A stretch of DNA of 38,028 nucleotides from Desulfobacteraceae bacterium (GTDB taxonomy: Bacteria; Desulfobacterota; Desulfobacteria; Desulfobacterales; Desulfobacteraceae). The position numbers and the translations under genes were made by a program. Below, piece after piece: positions 37,261-38,028 of this stretch (positions are counted from its first letter, which is position 1; every line of letters starts with the position of its first letter). The notes beneath the pieces were generated by a model. The model did not search any database. It saw only the letters and a list, made by a program, of their open reading frames with translations, and was not told the origin of the DNA. Location: positions 1-38,028 of the forward strand of contig JAIOSM010000314.1 of assembly GCA_021107575.1 (NCBI GenBank), in the 5' to 3' direction.

Positions 37261-38028
37261 TTACATTTCTGATTCCGGATGAAATACATCGACTCCTTTT
37301 AGGTCATCACCAAGGTATTCACGTTCGTTTGGACCTAGGATACCAAGAGACAGGCAAAGTAATGTCCACATATGAACCACAGGATAATTGCCACCATAAT
37401 GCTCGCTCAGTTCATGGATCTGAGCATGACAATTATGACAAGCTGCAATACAGTAATCAGCTCCTGTTGCCTTTATCTGGTTATCTTTGATTTTTCCATA
37501 TTCAAGCCTTTCATCTTTAAATCCTGACTGTAGGAATCCACCACCACCACCGCAACAGAAGTTGTTAGATTTATTTGGTGTCATGTCAACAAAATTTTCT
37601 TCACCAACAACTGATTTTACAACAAATCTTAAATCATCAGCAATTGAATCTCCATATGATTTACGTACAATCTGACAAGGGTCTTGAACTGTAAATTTGA
37701 TTTTTAAATCTTTGTTCCAGTCTGAGCTTACCTTAAGCTTTCCTTCCCGAATCCATTTTGCGTAATATTCATAGATATTTTTGATTTCAACTTTATGGTC
37801 TATGTTAAATTTTTTCTGTCCTGCCAGGACAGAGAATGTAACGTGCCCTCACTCAGTGTTGAGGTAGGTCTTACACCCGAGTTTATCTGCCTGGTTTAAC
37901 GTTGTTCTTGCAAGATGCTCCCAGGCCTCATCATCAGCAAGGAACATACAGTAATTTTCTCCTCCCCAGCCTTTACTGCCATATGTCCAGCTTACACCGG
38001 CCTTATGAAGGATTTTCCAGAGAGGGAC
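37261..38028 (-). CDS. CCG-domain Fe-S oxidoreductase (HdrD/DsrK-like), probable selenoprotein with in-frame TGA (Sec) at 37849-37851; 5' end beyond the window
   Basis: One frame reads VPLWKILHKAGVSWTYGSKGWGGENYCMFLADDEAWEHLARTTLNQADKLGCKTYLNTE[TGA]GHVTFSVLAGQKKFNIDHKVEIKNIYEYYAKWIREGKLKVSSDWNKDLKIKFTVQDPCQIVRKSYGDSIADDLRFVVKSVVGEENFVDMTPNKSNNFCCGGGGGFLQ...ACHNCHAQ...ESEM. The TGA is the only stop. The ORF track shows only 37261..37584. Confidence 0.85.
37815..37833 (-). promoter_or_regulatory. Candidate bacterial SECIS hairpin downstream of the in-frame TGA
   Basis: Minus-strand UCUGUCCU-GGC-AGGACAGA: perfect 8-bp stem, 3-nt loop with G in the first two positions; 23 nt lie between the UGA and the loop. 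Confidence 0.7.

Overview
The window is about 38 kb of AT-rich bacterial chromosome. Gene content and order suggest a Desulfobacteraceae-like sulfate reducer; this is inferred from protein families, not from a database search. Left to right it contains: (1) a hybrid histidine kinase cut by the window start, followed by a NrtA/TauA/SsuA-type ABC transporter operon that also encodes two substrate-binding-like domains with no export signal, one of them fused to a CheY-type receiver; an acidic low-complexity protein; and a PP-loop protein with an NFACT-R-like tail; (2) a response regulator and rlmN on the minus strand; (3) a conserved housekeeping operon: ffh, rpsP, a KH protein, rimM, trmD, a second SPOUT-like methyltransferase, rplS, rnhB, a YraN-like gene and rsmI; (4) a roughly 3 kb accessory island (16.2-19.2 kb) with a structured non-coding stretch, a small secreted protein, an orphan protein, a toxin-antitoxin pair and a DUF2786 protein; (5) a TPR/M48 metalloprotease and a BMP-type nucleoside-like ABC transporter; (6) a cNMP-binding-like protein with OadG-like and OadB-like sodium pump subunits; (7) a DUF362 ferredoxin, cyclophilin, amidinotransferase and acyltransferase; (8) a minus-strand block of parA, parB, an IspH-UbiA fusion and a FapA/DUF342 protein; (9) at the right edge, a CCG-domain (HdrD/DsrK-like) Fe-S protein. 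Its frame is interrupted by one in-frame TGA at a position where a cluster-ligand cysteine is expected. The TGA is followed by a hairpin at bacterial SECIS spacing, so it is probably an unannotated selenoprotein. The strongest candidates for new biology are this selenoprotein, the receiver-SBP fusion with its operon, and the IspH-UbiA fusion.
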